DNA from: an uncultured Clostridia bacterium
GTDB lineage: Bacteria; Bacillota; Clostridia; TANB77; CAG-508
Length of the DNA: 64,000 bases
Assembly: GCA_934120395.1 (NCBI GenBank)
Contig: CAKOTZ010000003.1
Span: 62,001-126,000, forward strand
Direction of reading: 5' to 3'
Part shown: positions 62,237 to 64,000 of the stretch, in pieces
How positions within the stretch are numbered: the stretch's first letter is position 1
Layout of the letters: every line of letters starts with the position of its first letter
Made by a program: the position numbers and the translations under genes
Notes under the pieces: generated by a model
What the model saw: the letters and a program-made list of their open reading frames with translations, nothing else
Told to the model about the DNA's origin: nothing
Database searches by the model: none

Positions 62237-62707
62237 GTGCCAAGAAAAGGTTATATTGCAAAAAGAGATGTTTTACCAGATCCAATTTACAATAGCAAAG
62301 TTGTTACTAAATTAGTTAACAATATAATGTTAGATGGAAAGAAAACAGTTGCTCAACGCATTGTTTATGGAGCATTTGATATTATAAAAGAGAAAGAACA
62401 AAAAAATCCATTAGAAGTTTTTGAAGAAGCTTTAAATAACATTATGCCTGTTCTTGAAGTAAAAGCTAGAAGAGTAGGTGGAGCAACATACCAAGTTCCA
62501 ATCGAAATAAGACCAGAAAGAAGACAAACTTTAGGTTTAAGATGGTTAGTAACTTATGCAAGAAACAGACATGAAAAAACAATGGCTGAAAGATTAGCTG
62601 GTGAAATTATAGATGCTGTAAACGGAAACGGTGGAGCATTTAAGAAGAAAGAAGATACACATAGAATGGCAGAAGCAAACAAAGCATTTGCTCATTACAA
62701 ATTCTAG
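62237..62707 (+). CDS. rpsG: Ribosomal protein S7
   Basis: 156 residues from GTG 62237 after AAAGGAG. PRKGYIAKRDVLPDPIYNS, RVGGATYQVPIEI and AERLAGEIIDA are standard S7. It nucleates the 30S head. Confidence 0.97.
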   Translation: MPRKGYIAKRDVLPDPIYNSKVVTKLVNNIMLDGKKTVAQRIVYGAFDIIKEKEQKNPLEVFEEALNNIMPVLEVKARRVGGATYQVPIEIRPERRQTLGLRWLVTYARNRHEKTMAERLAGEIIDAVNGNGGAFKKKEDTHRMAEANKAFAHYKF

Positions 62708-62728
62708 AAGGGAGGACGAAGAAAAGAT

Positions 62729-64000
62729 ATGGCAGGAAGAGCATTCTCATTAGAGAAAACAAGAAATATAGGAATCATGGCACATATTGATGCTGGAAAA
62801 ACAACAACAACAGAAAGAATCCTATTCTATACAGGTAGAACACATAAAATAGGAGAAACACACGAAGGTGCTGCAACAATGGACTGGATGGAACAAGAGC
62901 AAGAAAGAGGTATTACAATTACTTCTGCTGCTACAACATGTCAATGGTTGAATCATCGTATTAACATCATTGATACACCAGGTCACGTTGACTTTACAGT
63001 TGAAGTCGAAAGATCATTACGTGTACTAGATGGTTCTGTTACTGTATTTTGTGCAAAAGGTGGTGTTCAACCACAATCTGAAACAGTTTGGAGACAAGCA
63101 GACAAGTATCAAGTACCTAGAATGGCTTATGTTAACAAAATGGATATTACAGGTGCTGACTTCTATTCATGCGTTCAACAAATGAAAGATAGATTAAATG
63201 CAAACGCAGTACCAGTACAATTACCAATTGGAAAAGAAGATACATTCGTTGGTATAATTGACTTAATTAAAATGAAAGCTTATGTTCATAAAGATGACTT
63301 AGGAAAAATTATCGAAGAACAAGAAATTCCAGAAGATATGAAGGAATTAGCAGAAAAATACAGAGCAAACATGGTTGAAACTGCTGCAGAACAAGATGAT
63401 GAATTAATGATGAAATACTTAGATGGTGGCGAATTAACTGAAGAAGAAATTAAAAAAGCAATTCGTAAAGGTACAATTGCAAACAATATAGTACCAGTAT
63501 GTTGCGGTTCTTCTTACAAAAACAAAGGTGTACAAGAACTATTAAATAATATAGTTGAATATATGCCATCTCCATTAGATATACCACACATTAAGGGTGT
63601 TACTCTAACAGGAGAAGAAACAGAAAGAAAAACATCTGATGAAGAGCCATTTGCTGCATTAGCATTTAAAATTGCAACAGATCCATTCGTTGGAAAACTA
63701 TGTTTCTTTAGAGTATATTCAGGTACATTAGAATCTGGTTCAACAGTATTAAATGCAAATAAAGATAAAAAAGAAAGAATAGGAAGAATTCTTTTAATGC
63801 ATGCAAACCATAGAGAAGATATTGATAAAGTATACGCTGGAGATATTGCAGCTGCAGTTGGTCTAAAAGAAGTAACAACTGGAGACACATTATGTGATAT
63901 TGAACACCCAGTTATTCTTGAATCAATGGAATTCCCAGAGCCAGTTATCGATATAGCTATTGAGCCAAAAGATAAAGTAGCTCAAGAAAAAATGGGTATA
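62729..64000 (+). CDS. fusA: Elongation factor G, 3' end missing
   Basis: 424 codons visible before the window ends. ATG 62729 follows GGGAGGA. G domain AHIDAGKTTTTERIL, DTPGHVDFT and NKMD, then domain II (FFRVYSGTLESGS). It drives translocation. Order rpsL-rpsG-fusA is the standard str operon. Confidence 0.97.
   Translation, partial: MAGRAFSLEKTRNIGIMAHIDAGKTTTTERILFYTGRTHKIGETHEGAATMDWMEQEQERGITITSAATTCQWLNHRINIIDTPGHVDFTVEVERSLRVLDGSVTVFCAKGGVQPQSETVWRQADKYQVPRMAYVNKMDITGADFYSCVQQMKDRLNANAVPVQLPIGKEDTFVGIIDLIKMKAYVHKDDLGKIIEEQEIPEDMKELAEKYRANMVETAAEQDDELMMKYLDGGELTEEEIKKAIRKGTIANNIVPVCCGSSYKNKGVQELLNNIVEYMPSPLDIPHIKGVTLTGEETERKTSDEEPFAALAFKIATDPFVGKLCFFRVYSGTLESGSTVLNANKDKKERIGRILLMHANHREDIDKVYAGDIAAAVGLKEVTTGDTLCDIEHPVILESMEFPEPVIDIAIEPKDKVAQEKMGI

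Overview
The window is AT-rich bacterial chromosome with Clostridia-type (low-GC Firmicutes) gene content: strong AGGAGG ribosome sites, many TTG/GTG starts, TTGACA/TATAAT promoters, an rpsL-rpsG-fusA locus, a tmk-dnaG-rpoD segment, a PASTA-domain penicillin-binding protein and a CarD regulator. The truncated nonribosomal peptide synthetase at the left edge resembles the dipeptide-aldehyde synthetases of gut Clostridia, so an uncultured gut clostridium is my best guess. TGA, TAG and TAA all act as stops.

Layout. 1-8.7 kb: the 3' part of an A-T-C-A-T-reductase synthetase, then a 7TM histidine kinase and a receiver/HD-GYP protein. 8.8 kb: an initiator tRNA gene that served as an integration target. 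8.9-15.3 kb: an eroded first element (UvrD-type helicase with an inserted nuclease-like domain, ASCH protein, Fic remnant, a secreted YHYH/Ig-like protein, a frameshifted gene with a HEPN-like motif) ending in a 49-bp copy of the tRNA 3' half. 15.3-33.1 kb: a second element with tyrosine integrase, excisionase-like protein, replication initiator, DnaC-like loader, five tandem hairpins, a MobC-like protein and cargo: a four-gene metabolic operon, a MazG-like plus GIY-YIG/DUF2075 pair, and a dual-ATPase sensor kinase with a receiver-like partner, divergent from a DNA methyltransferase. It ends in a decayed third tRNA fragment. 33.1-35.6 kb: an IS200 relic and a secreted nuclease locus. 35.6-64 kb: core genes for cell wall, tRNA and RNA processing, iron uptake, replication, transcription and translation.

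The most striking observation is translational. I found only five in-frame CGG codons in the whole window. Four lie in core genes (rng, rimO, dnaG, proS), and at each one the frame must shift by +1 for a normal protein: RNase E/G and RimO regain their conserved sequence, DnaG regains a C-terminus ending 11 nt before rpoD, and ProRS gains its usual short end instead of running into AspRS. All four read CGG-A. This suggests that CGG is unassigned or poorly decoded here and serves as a +1 frameshift site, or that CGGA is read as a quadruplet. Systematic sequencing error is the main alternative.

The second lead is the mobile-element cargo, which looks like a defence island: a kinase/receiver pair sharing stop and start, back-to-back promoters with a methyltransferase, and a neighbouring MazG/GIY-YIG-helicase pair.
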